DNA of 64,000 nt from Limnephilus marmoratus (GCA_917880885.1 OU862909.1:33292405-33356404), one strand, 5' to 3'; shown: positions 1 to 11,241, numbered from the stretch's first letter. Program-made: numbers and translations. The notes: a model not told the origin generated them from the letters alone.

Positions 1-2
1 CC

Positions 3-140
3 GGAAGATGGGGCCCTGGAAGAAGGAGAACCTCATGGCTGAAAAACCTGAGACAGTGGTTTGGCCAGTCTACCGTGGAGCTGTTCCGGGCCGCAGTAAA
101 CAAAGTCCACATAGCCAACATGATAGCCAACGTCCGTTGA
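3..140 (+). pseudogene. LINE reverse transcriptase, C-terminal tail (cut by window edge)
   Basis: The frame starting at base 3 is open to a TGA at 138-140. It reads GRRRTSWLKNLRQWF followed by VELFRAAVNKVHIA, the conserved C-terminal tail of insect endonuclease/reverse-transcriptase LINE proteins (a GRRR-x-SWL block, then an ELFRAAVNK block). The rest of the protein lies outside the window, so its integrity cannot be judged. A short 3'UTR and an AAG microsatellite tail follow, as expected for a LINE 3' end. The clade is not certain from 45 residues. Confidence 0.75.
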
Positions 141-774
141 ACGGACAGGGCACAAGAAGAAGAAGAAGAATTAAAATTTCATGATGCCAAAGCTCACCTT
201 TCGAGATGTACCCGCAGATATTCTGCTTTACGAACGATAAAAGTAACCATCCTCCATTACGGCACTACTTTTCACTATCTCAGAAACTCAATCTTCTTTC
301 AAATTCCGTAATTTATTACTCTATCAATTAAGACTTTATTTTTGCAGTTATATTTTAAATGAAACTAATTACTTTGAATTGGTTACTATAATAGAAATGC
401 TCTATTTCCATTTCTATACCCACACCCAGTGAGAGGAGATACAGTTTCTAGAAATAAATAATTAGGATCAGTTTCGTAATGCGGTTATCTGACATTTACA
501 ATCGTAATGTGATATATGAGACTCTATTTTAATTAGCAGGTTTGCAAATTGGTTGTTCGTAATAGTGAAGTATTTATAGTCTGCTACAGAGATACGGCAA
601 TAGATTATAGGTCATTTTGAAGACAAGGTCCGTAATTTAATTACAACGTTATATGCTATAAATAATGATTGCCGCAGTTAAAATATACTGGTAATGTATC
701 AGAGGTGCTTCACATAATTTCTAAAATTAAGACTTTTTAAGTGTTTAAATAATAAATCTCTTTTCCGATATCTC
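141..774. other. LINE 3' tail, then gene-free AT-rich DNA
   Basis: Bases 152-171 are an (AAG)n tail closing the LINE at the window start. The remainder to 774 is AT-rich, with no long ORF and no repeat that I recognise. Confidence 0.6.
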
Positions 775-1198
775 TTAAGGGCCCGCAACCCGGATTTCTA
801 CCGATTTATTACATATTTCACTTAAACACGGTAAGTTTTAAAGCTCTAAAAAATTGTATATGTTATTCTCGAAGATAATATCTAGACTTTGCCCGCGCCG
901 AAACGCAAATTACATAAAATTCCCTCGATAGAAAAAAATCGCAAAGTATGCTCCAAAAATTATTATAAACACGTTTGTTTCAGTTATTTTACAAGTTATA
1001 TGTATGAAAAAATACACAGTGTTGTTTAAGATAATGCCCGCCAGATTTTTGCTCTATTTTAAACGAGTCGTGTTTTATTAAATATTTTCGCAATTTTCGC
1101 ATCGATTTTGTAGCTGTAAATGTTAGCGCTCTCCTCTAACATTCGTAATTTCGTATCTCTCCATCTTCTTCTTTTCGATTCCGGTTGCAGAGCCTTCA
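775..1198. mobile_element. TTAA-flanked MITE, copy 1
   Basis: A non-coding element of about 424 bp, matched almost throughout by 38087-38521. It begins with TTAA (775-778) and GGGCCCGCAACCCGG, and ends with CCGGTTGCAGAGCC plus a decayed TTCA. The ends are imperfect inverted repeats. A TTAA target duplication suggests a piggyBac-type non-autonomous element, but the termini start GG rather than the usual CCC, so the superfamily is an inference. Confidence 0.65.
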
Positions 1199-1347
1199 TC
1201 AAAAAACAATAATTACGAAAAAAACCATTGGAAAATCTCGAGAAAATCTTTGTGTATGTAAAATGTACCTATATGCCAACTCAGAATCAAGTCAACTCAA
1301 CATCTCTGAAGTCATTAAAAGCTACCATAATGAATGTACACAGAATA

Positions 1348-1540
1348 CCAGTCAGTGGCTCAGTTGGCATCGCATTTGGGTCCCACCCAGGCATCCCGTG
1401 TTCAATTCCTCGGCTGGCTAAGTCCTCTATCACGACACAAGCAACATTTATTTTCAAATATTGTCAGGTTATTCGTAACCCGGGAACGTTTGTCTTTCTT
1501 TTTAAAAAAGAAAAAATAAATACAAATAAAGCAACATTTT
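1348..1540 (+). repeat. SINE-1, tRNA-derived, copy 1
   Basis: A head with an A-box-like TGGCTCAGTTGG and a B-box-like GTGTTCAATTCC is followed by an unrelated body and an A-rich tail near 1500-1540. Further copies lie at 26667-26870 and 27955-28175. All three share the motif GTTATTCGTAAC and a TTTGTCTTTCTTTT-like end, so this is a family and not a tRNA gene. Confidence 0.7.
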
Positions 1541-1555
1541 AACACATCATCACGT

Positions 1556-1850
1556 TCATTGGTCAAATGCCACTAAATAAAAATGTTGTTTCTCCCTGCG
1601 TGTCCTTTTCCATTCGTTCTCCTTCCGCCTCCTCTTCCCCTCCCGCGTTCCCTCTCCATCTTTCTCGCCTTTCCCCTTCCCCTTTTACACTTCCCCTTCA
1701 TTACCCTCCTTCCCTCCTGGATTCCTCTCCCCTCCCGCCTACCCTCCCTGCCACTGAACTATATGAAAATCACTAATTTTTCAAACAATTCGCGCACCAC
1801 TTGTTTCAATTTTTTCCTAAAAATTAAAAAATTGTACATGCAAATCTTCG
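1556..1850 (-). mobile_element. Helitron fragment, minus strand
   Basis: Shares TTTCTCCCTGCGTGTCC, a long C/T-only tract, and a TTCAAACAATTCGCG block with the complete Helitron at 47517-47983 read in reverse. The terminal CTAG end is missing. The short reading frames across the pyrimidine tract (Pro/Ser/Leu-rich) are compositional and are not genes. Confidence 0.6.
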
Positions 1851-2704
1851 CGGGTGTGTTTTATCAAATCACTAAAGTTTTGTTGCAATCGGATGACGAT
1901 TTTGGACGATTGAAAGGTCACGCTGTTCATAAACATACCATCTTAATAATCGATACGGTAATAATAATGATAATAATTGATGTCACTTTACAATGAAGTC
2001 ATTATTTTCTCCGCGGTCATGTTGGTCACGGTCACTCCATTGCTCCAAGCTTTATCTCCATCCGTCAGGAATCTCCCATTGCGTTGGACAGATCTGATCT
2101 TGAAGAAACGAGATCAGGAGATGGTTGCCAGATATCACTATTGCCAGACTGCCGGAGTATTTGAATAATGCCGTAATGCCGCACGAGCTCTTTATGGTCA
2201 TTTAATCATATTTATATTTACAGGTGTCGGAAACCGTAACATATTAAATACTGAATGAATTTATTTTCAAAATTATAAATAACCATAGAATGTAGAACCT
2301 TGTGTATTGGCCACAATCAAAATCAATGTCAATCGCTGTCTTCTGAGAAAACCCTGAACTTTGCATATTCCTTTACAAAAAACAAACTTAACCTCTTGTG
2401 CTAATTTGTTGACCATATGACATCCACTGTAGTGGAAAATTCTGGATTTATTCGTATTTAGCGATAGCCCCCATAACTTTACTATTTTTTTTTTGTTTTC
2501 ACTCGAGTTCGTTTGACCAAAACTATTAAAAACTCTTGTTTCGTTGATGTTGTTTAACATACTTATTGTATTATCATTATCAATAATACCAAATTAATTT
2601 AACGACCACTGTTTAATATCCACATAATATAATACCCACGCATAGGCTTCGCCTCTGTGGGATCTTATATTGTTACTCTCTTATATTTTATTTTTATATG
2701 AATA
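1851..2704. other. No gene recognised
   Basis: AT-rich sequence without a convincing reading frame or a repeat match elsewhere in the window. Confidence 0.5.
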
Positions 2705-3206
2705 CTAGCTGATCCGGCGAACTTCGTACCGCCTCAGAATCAAAAACTGTTGTCAACTTATTAGCTGAATTGATCTAAATTGTTTCTCCCTGCGTATACC
2801 ATACCTTGATCTAAATTGTTTCTCCCTGCATATCCTTTCCCCTCTCGCGTTCCCTCTCCCTCTCCCCACTCCACTTCTCCCCTTCCCCCGTCCCGCTAAC
2901 CCCCCTTCCTGAGTTCCTTTCCCCCCTCCCCCCCCTCACCCCTCCCGCGGTTCACAGTTCAATATTATACCCCTTACAATATTGCTGCGGTTCTTTCAAA
3001 ATAGGAGAATTCGTTCCATACAAAATGTATGGGGAAAATAATTTTCTTCGGAGTGGAACACCCTTTACTTTTAGGGGTATGAAAAATAGATGTTGGTCGA
3101 TTCTCAGACCTACCAGATAAGCACACAAAATTTCATCAAAATTGGTCCAGCCGTTTCGGAGGAGTATGGTAACAAACACCGTGACACGAGAATTTTATAT
3201 ATTAGA
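2705..3206 (-). mobile_element. Short non-autonomous Helitron
   Basis: On the minus strand the element starts TCTAATATATAAAATTCTCG and ends CGCCGGATCAGCTAG. It is flanked by A on the 5' side and T on the 3' side, matching the A|TC...CTAG|T Helitron rule. The 5' part carries the GGCTGGACCAATTTTGATG block typical of arthropod Helitrons. Two direct copies of a TTGATCTAAATTGTTTCTCC segment precede a pyrimidine-rich tract. There is no coding capacity. Confidence 0.75.
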
Positions 3207-4974
3207 TATACCTATTCCCATGTATCAAAAAAAATTTCTAATAAAAATATATATACCTATATATCCTTTGTGGGTCTGTATGTCTGTCTATTTTCAAAAT
3301 TGGAACTGATTATGTCAAAAATTCAGACGGGCGATAAAGTAGTTCTTACCTATAGGATATATAATATTTTAACAGAAAATTATTTAAATTATCATTTTCA
3401 AAATTGGAACTGATGTGTGATGAATTCAGACTATTTGTCATGGGTCTGCGCTAGTTCTTGCCTTTTTTGTACACCAATATTGGACGGTTGGTATTTATTA
3501 TTTTTTATGTTATTTTTATGTGGTTTTTATGTAGATATTTGTAAACGATTGAATATTAATTCTTTAAGTAATTGAAAATATATTTTTTTTTATTTCATTA
3601 TTGTATTAATATATTAATTTTATTACAGTAATGACGTTTTGCCCATCTCACTAGGTTAGAAACTCCTGTGTTGAGATGGCAATTTAGAGAGTGGTTGTTG
3701 TTGTTAGCTAGGTTTTTGTTTACATAATATTATGAAAATGACAGTTAAAATAAAATGGACGATAATATATTCAATTTAAGTGAAAAAGATATGGAAATAA
3801 GAAAGAGTTATTAATTAGCAACAATGTTTAAACATGTAAAATCTTTTATTATGGCATTGTCATGCAAAAGTGTTTAGGTATGCGGTTACCATAATATATT
3901 CTTAAAGTACTGTTATCTTTTTAGATAGGTATATATACATAACTCCCTGATCATTTTATTTTTATGAAGCGTAAATACCTACGGTAGTACTTTTTTTAAA
4001 CGCCATATAAAAACCCTACGGGCGTTGAAAGATAAATGAAAATAAGCATTTTTTGCACTTTTAAGTGCCTACGTATGTAGCTAGAAGAATTTCAACACCG
4101 ATATCAGAATCCAATGGTTCTGAAGCAGTGGGCCGGGGCCGCCCGCAGACCCCCGCCCAGCTGTCGCGTCGGCCCGCCGAGATAACACGAGACGAGAGGG
4201 CTCATGTCAGGAGTCATTATGGAATGTCTTATTAAATCGGTCAATCTCTCTCTCCAGAGGCAAACACCGCGGCATTTTAGTTGGCAATTGTAATCTTAGA
4301 ATATACATCCTGACTGAACTGACGGCGGCCTGTTTGTATTGCGGTCATTGCGAAGTCAACGACCGGCGAAAGGTTAACGAGATGCGAGGTAAAAAATTGC
4401 GGGCACAATTATCTCGCTAGACCCGCGTATGTATGAACCTGTATAATATGACAGCCGAATGTACGAAAGTTGGCATAATGGTGGCTACTAAGTGCTGGTT
4501 GTCGTGCATAATAATTAAATACATTCAAATGCTTCCATGTATTCCTGCAGAGCAGTGTTTCAATTATCAGTTGGTGTAACAACACGTACCCGAAGGATTT
4601 TAACCATCGATTCCTTTGCGTATTTGGAATATAGAAAGTAAATGTCATTTTGCTGTCCGATGATATCCGAAACAGAACAAAAACATATTTTTCGATCACA
4701 CGTCGCCACTGATCACAATCCTACGGAATCACATGATACGCGCGCTGTTTCGTGTGTTTCCGTACTGCTGGATCTTGTAAAACCTTCAAAATCACGTATG
4801 TTTAATATTTTGTTGGTTTGTTTTATTTGTTTTTATTATGTGAGCCTCACTGATAACCAGTTTTTACGCTCTATACTATCTTTACGCTCTGCTGTCCACT
4901 ATACTGTCGAATCCCGCCGCCTGCGAGATGCTATCAATTATTCGCTTTCTCAATCAGGAGGGAGAGTCCTCCCT
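3207..4974. other. No gene; GC-rich patch at 4128-4225
   Basis: Mostly AT-rich. Bases 3640-3680 resemble 51661-51715 (CTCACTAGG ... CTGTGTTGAGA), so a low-copy repeat lies here. Bases 4128-4225 are strongly GC- and CpG-rich compared with both sides, and the following 150 bp are balanced in composition. No reading frame is convincing. The patch could be a regulatory element, but this is unproven. Confidence 0.45.
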
Positions 4975-5501
4975 GTGGAAATCCGTGGACTCGCAATTTT
5001 GATTTGAGACGTCAGTAAGTCTACCAAACAAACGATTTTGAGGAAAAATTGGCTTATTCAAAGTGGGTGCTCGTTGGGTGCCCAAAATGCTGATGGAAGC
5101 TCACGAATAAAATCGTGTGGAAGGCGCTATGAACCGTTTTTCCAAACAAGGCGAGATTTTTGAAAATGGATTCACCAATTGGGTTCACTACCACAACCCC
5201 GGAATCAAAAAGGCAATCAATGACATGATTTCCACCTTTATCTACACCTGAAGCAACAACCTTTGGCCGGAAAACGTTTGGAGACATACAAGGACGCGGA
5301 GGAAAAGTAGAAAACATTTTTCCACGACAAGGGAATCAGACCTTGTGCCACGACTCAGTAAAGCATTGATCATAACCGGGACTATGTCGAAAAATCGTGG
5401 GGATATGTAGATACTTAACATGTCACATGCTTTTTCTGTAAAAATAAAATTTACCTGATTTTTTAAAATAATAAAGATTTTTAATTCTTGGACAACCCTC
5501 G
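4975..5501 (+). pseudogene. mariner-like transposase relic
   Basis: Three reading frames together give mariner transposase landmarks in order: DVSKSTKQTILRKNWL (helix-turn-helix end, about 5010-5055), then KVGARWVPKMLMEAHE (about 5057-5105) with a stop, then INRVEGAMNRF... and FTNWVHYHNPGIKKAI, where the usual VTGDETW block is damaged, and finally SIDHNRDYVEKSWGY near 5370-5405. The last 17 bases, to TTGGACAACCCTCGTA, look like a right terminal inverted repeat followed by TA. A matching left end was not found. The relic has frameshifts and stops, and most of the catalytic core is lost, so it is inactive. Confidence 0.75.
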
Positions 5502-6149
5502 TACATACACTACTTTTACTAGGTTATGGGTTGATCATCGGTGAGAGACTTTTTCTATTATATTGCAAATTTAAATTGTTTGAAAATGTCGTACTTTCAA
5601 CCATCGATAATTTCTTAAATGAGTTATTTGCGTTGCCAAAACCATCTCACATCGGTTATACACTCACCTTTGAACCTTGTAAGCAGGTGCAAGATGCCGA
5701 TAGAATCACAGAGAAAATATATTATGATTAATTAATTTTCAGAAGAGCAAAAAATAACAATAATGGTCAGACTCAGTACTGTCAGGTGGTATTATCAGCA
5801 GATAGCAGGTTACTGACGGGCCCTTTTGACTTATGGCTTGTCAGTCGCTTAACCAATCTCTTCACGACTCTATTATTATAAGATCGTGTCCGAACATTAC
5901 ACGGATACTTATGGATCGCATTGTGCTTGTACTTATGGACTTACTTACTCACTCTATCATTATTGTTCGCCGCAATCTCGGCTGTGATTAGTGTACGAAG
6001 AGAACTCGGGGAGATATTGCGGGGTGTTTGAGATATTGCATGTACGCAATCTTAAAGCATTTTAATATTTTTTTTTATTGGAATAATTCATTAAGTTTTT
6101 GTATACTAATAAATCTAAACGAAACGTAAACAGACATAGAAAAATAATA
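5502..6149. other. No gene recognised
   Basis: No supported coding region. The sequence is not matched elsewhere in the window as far as I can see. Confidence 0.45.
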
Positions 6150-6345
6150 AGGTAAAGATCGCTACTGGGACTCGAATCTTGTAACTTTTGTCTTACCGGG
6201 AAAAATTGTCGAAGATGATATTGTTAATTCTGAATTAGAAATATGAGATTGACAAGAATGTAGGTGCAATGGTGGAGTTGTTTTAGGCGCTGTAACCCGG
6301 TAAGACACGAGATCCTGGGTTCGAGTCCCAATTGCGACCGTTACA
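6150..6345. repeat. Fold-back repeat with tRNA-like arms (SINE-2 family)
   Basis: Left arm 6158-6225 (minus sense) and right arm 6280-6345 (plus sense) both carry a tRNA T-arm: CTGGGTTCGAGTCCCA on the right, and its reverse complement, decayed, on the left. Both have the adjoining CCCGGTAAGAC block. The spacer (6206-6255) matches, in inverted orientation, the spacer of the similar palindromic unit at 49603-50065. The unit therefore behaves as one repeated fold-back element. Confidence 0.65.
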
Positions 6346-6347
6346 TT

Positions 6348-6527
6348 TTGAAGTGAAACCTCTATAGCCCCGCTGTGATTTGGATTTCGGGTGAAACGGA
6401 AATGACGATTTCTGCACCTGCGATGCATCATTGGCCGCTTTGATTATGATGTCACTTTTAAAGGTTCCTATTGGTTGAGGTATGAAACGGAAATTACGCC
6501 AGGTCTGTGCTTATTGTTCGCTTTGAT
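6348..6527 (+). repeat. Interspersed repeat R, 5' part, interrupted by a LINE
   Basis: Begins TTTGAAGTGAAACCTC and contains TGATTTGGATTTCGG, GAAACGGAAATGACG and CCTATTGGTTGAG blocks, matching 12000-12262 and 62492-62763. The downstream half resumes at 8859 after the LINE. Family R ends in GTAAACTGCACTCGA plus a T run. I do not recognise its class. Confidence 0.7.
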
Positions 6528-8857
6528 TCTCTCTCTCTCTGGTTTCAATCCTGGGATTGGTTTGCAGCAATTTCCTTTAGTTTCCTCTTCCATTCTTCCC
6601 TGTCTTGTGCGGCTCTTTTGAGGTCTGCATATGATAAGCAGCGCACGTCCACCAGCAGGTCCTCCAGGTACTCTCGGCGTGGGCGTCCCCTAGAGTTTGT
6701 CCCCTCGGTCATACCCTCCATTATGGAATGCAAGAGGCCTTCTTGTCGTATTACATGGCCGATCCATCTTGCACGCCTTTCGGACAAGGTCCTGAGCAGG
6801 TGCCTTCCTCCTTCGATTCTTTGGAGAACCTCCTCATTTGTAAAGTGGTCTCTCCAGGAAATTCCTAATAGTTTTCTATAGGACCACATCTCAAAGGCCT
6901 CTAGTCTCCGTTTATCTCTTTTGGATAGGCACCATGTTTCGCAGCCGTACATCAAGATACTCCATACATAGGTCTTGATGAGGAGTATTCTCAGCTTTAG
7001 GTCTATATTATTTGATTCAATTATTTTCGACCTTTTATTGAAAGCAAGCCTAGCCTGGTGTATACGGCTGTCGACATCGCTCTTAGACCGACCGTCCCAT
7101 GTTATTTTGCTCCCGAGATGGACAAACTCCTTGGCGTTCTTTAGTGGAACTCCTGACATCTCTATTCGCATCTGATGTTGCGTTCGGCCTACAGTCAGCA
7201 GCTTTGTTTTGTCTTTATTTATCTTCATGTTATAGTTATTTTGGAGAATGCTTTGCATGGTTGTTAAGGCCTCTTGCAGTTCTTCTTCGCTTTCAGCAAC
7301 CAATGCAATATCGTCAGCAAACCTTATCATATCCACCTTTTGCCCGTGTATCTTTACACCTTTTCTGTGACTCATTCTCTCTCTCAAGTCGTCAATCGCA
7401 CTTTGTATATAAGCGTTAAAAAGAACAGGTGACAGAGAGCATCCCTGTCTCACCCCTTGTCTTATACTGGCTTCTTTTGTATCATTGTCACATCTAATTA
7501 TAGCGGCCTCATTCTTGTATAGCGCCTGGATTATTCGTCTATCTCTATATTTGATATCAATTCTCTTCAGAATCTCGAAGAGTCTTTTCCATTCTACTTT
7601 ATCGAAAGCCTTTTCCAGGTCTATGAATGCGATGAATGTGTTTTGGTTTATTTTTATTCTTTTTTCAAGTAGTATTCGTAGCGACAATATTGCTTCTCTG
7701 GTTCCTACACCTCTTCTAAAGCCATACTGATCTCCGGAAAGGATGTTCTCTACTTTTGGTTCGATTCTTTTTAGAATGATATTAGTCAATATTTTTGAGG
7801 CATGAGATATTAGGCTAAGAGTTCTGTGTTGTTCACATTTCGTCGTGCCTGCTTTCTTTGGTAATGTAACAATTAGGCATTTCTCGAAATCCTCTGGTAT
7901 CTTTCCAGTCTTATACATTGTCTGTATCATTTTAAACAGGGCATCTATAGTTCCTTTTCCTGCTGGTTTAATTAGTTCAGCCGGAACGTCATCGATTCCG
8001 GGTGCTTTCCCGTTTTTGAGGTTTTTCAGTGCGAGATCAAACTCTTCTCTAGTGATGGGATCTCCCAAATCATCTGCGTCTACCTCATTTTCTCTTTCTA
8101 TCAATGTTTCGTTGTCACTATTTCCCTTCCCATTGTACAGCATTTCGAGGTATCTTTTCCATCTCTCTCCTATTTGGTCATTTTCGAAAAGTATTTTGCC
8201 GTCTTCTCCTTCTATTGCATTACCCTTTCCAACTCTCATCCCAAAGAAGTCTTTCACCGCAGCGTGAGCTCTTTCTATATTTCCTCTCTTGAGGTCGTCG
8301 TTTATCTCATCGCATTTATTCTGGTAGAATGTTTCTTTGGCTATTCTTGACTCTCTATTTATTCTGTTTCTCAGCACTTTATATTTCTCTTGTGATTCAG
8401 TTCTTTTATCATTTTTGAGCTCTCTTCTATCTTTTATCATATTTAGGATCTCATCGGTTATCCATTCCTTCCTTGCTTGGGGTTTTTCCTTGCCTATAGT
8501 TTCCTCTGCCGTAGTTATGATCTTCTTCTTTATCACTTTCCAGATCGCATTCACGTTCTCCTCTTCCATTAGGTTGCATTCTTGCGTTTTTTCCCTAAAA
8601 CTGTCGCTGATCTCTTTTATCTTTAATACTTTTGTATCCCATTTGAAATTTTTTCTCTTTTTTATTTTTTTCAGTTTTAGAATACTTTTGGCCATTACCA
8701 TATTATGGTCACTATCTATATCTGGACTGGAATAGCTTCTACAGTCTTTTATTTGGTTTTTAAATCTATGTCTAACCATTATATAGTCTATTTGCAGTCT
8801 TTGTCTGTCTCCAGGGGATTTCCAGGTATATCGCTGTCTTGGGTGGTGTTGGAAACA
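6528..8857 (-). mobile_element. RTE-like LINE insertion splitting repeat R
   Basis: The 3' end is the (GA)n tail seen as (TC)n at 6528-6540 on the plus strand. The 5' end lies at about 8857, inside the endonuclease domain. Repeat R is continuous when this segment is removed. No clear target-site duplication is visible, and a few dozen bases of R (the ATGACCTCACTTTTAGTA region) appear to be missing at the junction. Confidence 0.8.
6545..8854 (-). CDS. RTE-like LINE endonuclease/reverse transcriptase, 5'-truncated
   Basis: About 770 open codons. The first 25 codons (8780-8854) precede the first ATG and read YTWKSPGDRQRLQIDYIMV, with SDHN soon after; this is the end of an AP-endonuclease domain whose front is missing. 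Counting from the ATG at 8779, the RT motifs are NGKAPGIDDVPAE (about 256-268), FIDLEKAFD (about 385-393), RQGVRQGCSLSP (about 440-451) and catalytic FADD (about 487-490). After the RT come SILMYGCETW (about 605-614) and GRPRREYLEDL (about 705), typical of RTE-related LINEs. The stop lies at 6545-6547, only a few bases before a (GA)n tail. A frame without a single stop points to a young insertion, but it cannot be autonomous without the 5' end. Phylogeny would be needed to fix the clade. Confidence 0.92.
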   Translation of the reverse strand, partial: FQHHPRQRYTWKSPGDRQRLQIDYIMVRHRFKNQIKDCRSYSSPDIDSDHNMVMAKSILKLKKIKKRKNFKWDTKVLKIKEISDSFREKTQECNLMEEENVNAIWKVIKKKIITTAEETIGKEKPQARKEWITDEILNMIKDRRELKNDKRTESQEKYKVLRNRINRESRIAKETFYQNKCDEINDDLKRGNIERAHAAVKDFFGMRVGKGNAIEGEDGKILFENDQIGERWKRYLEMLYNGKGNSDNETLIERENEVDADDLGDPITREEFDLALKNLKNGKAPGIDDVPAELIKPAGKGTIDALFKMIQTMYKTGKIPEDFEKCLIVTLPKKAGTTKCEQHRTLSLISHASKILTNIILKRIEPKVENILSGDQYGFRRGVGTREAILSLRILLEKRIKINQNTFIAFIDLEKAFDKVEWKRLFEILKRIDIKYRDRRIIQALYKNEAAIIRCDNDTKEASIRQGVRQGCSLSPVLFNAYIQSAIDDLRERMSHRKGVKIHGQKVDMIRFADDIALVAESEEELQEALTTMQSILQNNYNMKINKDKTKLLTVGRTQHQMRIEMSGVPLKNAKEFVHLGSKITWDGRSKSDVDSRIHQARLAFNKRSKIIESNNIDLKLRILLIKTYVWSILMYGCETWCLSKRDKRRLEAFEMWSYRKLLGISWRDHFTNEEVLQRIEGGRHLLRTLSERRARWIGHVIRQEGLLHSIMEGMTEGTNSRGRPRREYLEDLLVDVRCLSYADLKRAAQDREEWKRKLKEIAANQSQD

Positions 8858-8858
8858 A

Positions 8859-8935
8859 GTGGTTGAGATTGTTTTGGTAAAGTTTCGTTTCTACCGCGTG
8901 TAAACTGCACTCGATTTTTTTTAATTTTTCTGTGG
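8859..8935 (+). repeat. Interspersed repeat R, 3' part
   Basis: Reads GGTTGAGATTGTTTTGG through CCGCGTGTAAACTGCACTCG and a T run, matching 62698-62763. It completes the copy that starts at 6348. Confidence 0.75.
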
Positions 8936-10566
8936 CTTGTTCTGTTTAATGTTTCGTTAAGTTTTATATTTGTTAGTATTATCTCCTTCTTCAATCGTTT
9001 ATAAAAGACTTGCGCACGACTTAAATACCATTGCTAAAGAAAAGACATCACTGGAAAAACATCGCAAGTCAACACCACAAATCATAATTAATAATTATCT
9101 CTGTGCAATAATATACCTATACGTTCATTTCTGGGGCGAATATTAGCGACCAATTCTCGGTGACTAATTAGTGAAATAAGATGAAGTATACCTATATAAA
9201 TTCAAAGAACAAAAGGACTACAAAATATGTTTTTAGATGCAACATTTTGGTATTAACCAGCAAGGGGAATCTGTTCGCGCGTCGCGTCATCGCCGGTAGA
9301 AATTAAATCTTACGAAATGCGAATTTTGTAAGAATTGAATTGAAATGTGTTTTGTATCTAAAAAGTTTCCGGCTTTTAGACATAGATGGCGGTGATAAGA
9401 ACTGTCTGTAGATTTCGCTAGATGGCAAATAGCTTAGTTTTTTTTTTATTTGAATTTTATTTTAGTAATTTGTACATTTAAGTTTACAAATTTCTAATTG
9501 ATTATAATATTTCATATTGCAGTTTTTTTTTTTTTTTTTTTTAATTATAATATTTTAAATTCACAAAATTTTTGAAATCACAAAATTTTTTGTTTTTGTT
9601 TTATGTAGCTCCTACAATCCATCTTGAACTTTTCAATTGGTGAGGACTTAAGAGTTTCAGTACCTCAGTTGTCCAACAGAAGGACGCGGAGCTGAGAGAG
9701 AGTGATGTCTGTAACACACTCTTTAGAACCAATTTAGCTAGATCCAAGTTAGGACGACTAACGAGGTCCATATTCTATACGCAAAGTATTAATAAAACCA
9801 GATAAACGATCAAGAATCTATTTATTCCTAAAAGTAATCTTCAGACAAAGTGTATAGAGAATTTGTTAGTGTTGCTACAAATTACATTACAAAATGAAAA
9901 ATAAAATTGTAAAAGTTTACGTGAAAACAAGCGCCTTTTCCAAGACAATGCAACTTAAATAAAGATCTTACATTCATTACAAGAATCGCCACTGTGCCAA
10001 AAGTGGAAAGGAGGGAAACATTCCTTTACGGGATTCTAAACGAAGTGATGCGGAAGATTTCATAGGGTAGAAAAAATTCTCCCACCTGTGGATGCCATGG
10101 GGGGTAGTGGGTGAAGAGGTGCCTCGGTCTCGGGGTAGGGGGGAGGATCTTCTAATGTAGAATACCGAAAGAGGGAGGGGTGAGGGGGAGTGCTCAGCCC
10201 TCACTTGACACCGAGTGCTCTCCCTTCCCCACTCTCCGCGGGGTGAACCTCGAGGGTAACTAAATAAAGGTTTAGAGTAGAAATCGTATCTCTTGCAGTG
10301 TTACTGTTATATTCTTTTATGAAAGGATTTTGTTTGTGCATGGTTTGCATTGATACATCTGCATTTCAGTAGACATATTTCTTAATTTTTGTGATAATAT
10401 TTGGAAAAGTGACTATTGATCTATTTTTGCCTTTTTTTTCACACTTTTGTTGGTGTGATTGTTGCAAAAGGATCGTGACAATAAATGCAATTAAATGATT
10501 TTTATTCATAATAACAATATTTTTCAATGTATCTAATTGAAATTCAAACCCTTGAGAATATAATGC
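8936..10566. other. No gene; T-tract and GC-rich segment
   Basis: AT-rich, with an uninterrupted T tract near 9524-9542. Bases 10080-10260 are GC-rich and show no splice-bounded or convincing ORF. No known repeat recognised. Confidence 0.45.
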
Positions 10567-10890
10567 TACTAGCTGAAGTCCCCGGCGATGCTCGTGCTTT
10601 ACACAGAGTTTTAGAAATCAAATGAAGACAGTGAACTTCCTCTTGTTTTGAAGGTCACGTTTGCAAAATTTCATCAAAAAAACAGTAGATTTCCATACAA
10701 TCAAATCCACACCGCCCGCTGCCAGTCCACTCGTCCACCACAATATATTATACATTTCAACCAATTTACACAAAACCTTGACAAATTATATACTTCAACC
10801 TTCCTTATAAATCACACTATCTCTTTGTGAATACCGCATGAAAATACGTTCAGTAGTTTTGAGTTTATCTCGAACAGACAGACAGACACA
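10567..10890 (-). repeat. Helitron-like or related interspersed repeat
   Basis: Starts ACTAGCTGAAGTCCCCGGCG; on the minus strand this is a ...CAGCTAGT terminus as in Helitrons. The other end carries TTTTGAGTTTATCTCGAACA and a (CAGA)n run, which often marks the far end of such arthropod repeats. The interior has no coding capacity. The class is uncertain. Confidence 0.4.
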
Positions 10891-11241
10891 ATTTGGGATT
10901 TGCAATTTGGGAGGCGGGAATGGGTACCGCCGCCCCGGGAACCTTTATTGGATAACCAACACCTCTGCCATAGGTCACCCCAAGTGGTTCGCTACGTTTG
11001 GTGATTTAGCAGGGGTGCCCGGGTTCATGGTGTGAGGTTTGTCTAGGTCTTGGAGGCGGATGACCAGGACATACTGAACCCCAGATTCCTACCCACCCCT
11101 TAAACCCTTTTCCTTCCCAGAACTCTCCTCTCCTTCCTTTCCTTAAAAAAAACCCTCCACACAGCATCCCCAAAGATGACATAGGCCCTGAGGGAAATTA
11201 TTTTCCTCAGGGCCTCCTGTGTGGAGCTCATGTAAAAAAAA
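10891..11241 (+). repeat. LINE-A 3' end, 5'-truncated copy
   Basis: The frame IWEAGMGTAAPGTFIG followed by TAA matches the protein end at 19857 in the longer LINE-A copy. The 3'UTR runs to the palindrome GGCCCTGAGG...CCTCAGGGCC (arms 11184-11193 and 11205-11214), then TGTGTGGAGCTCATG and a nine-A tail at 11233-11241. This is the best-preserved 3' end of the family in the window. Confidence 0.75.

Noticed and set aside
1567..1776. Ser/Pro/Leu-rich ORFs; similar ones at 40871-41327 and 47638-48065
   Set aside because: They lie in the pyrimidine/purine tract of Helitrons; composition explains them.
5054..5317. An 87-codon minus-strand ORF
   Set aside because: It is the shadow of the plus-strand mariner relic.
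6975..8735. Several plus-strand ORFs of 60-140 codons opposite the LINE
   Set aside because: They are mirrors of the minus-strand RT frame and rich in Ser/Phe/Leu as expected from its complement.
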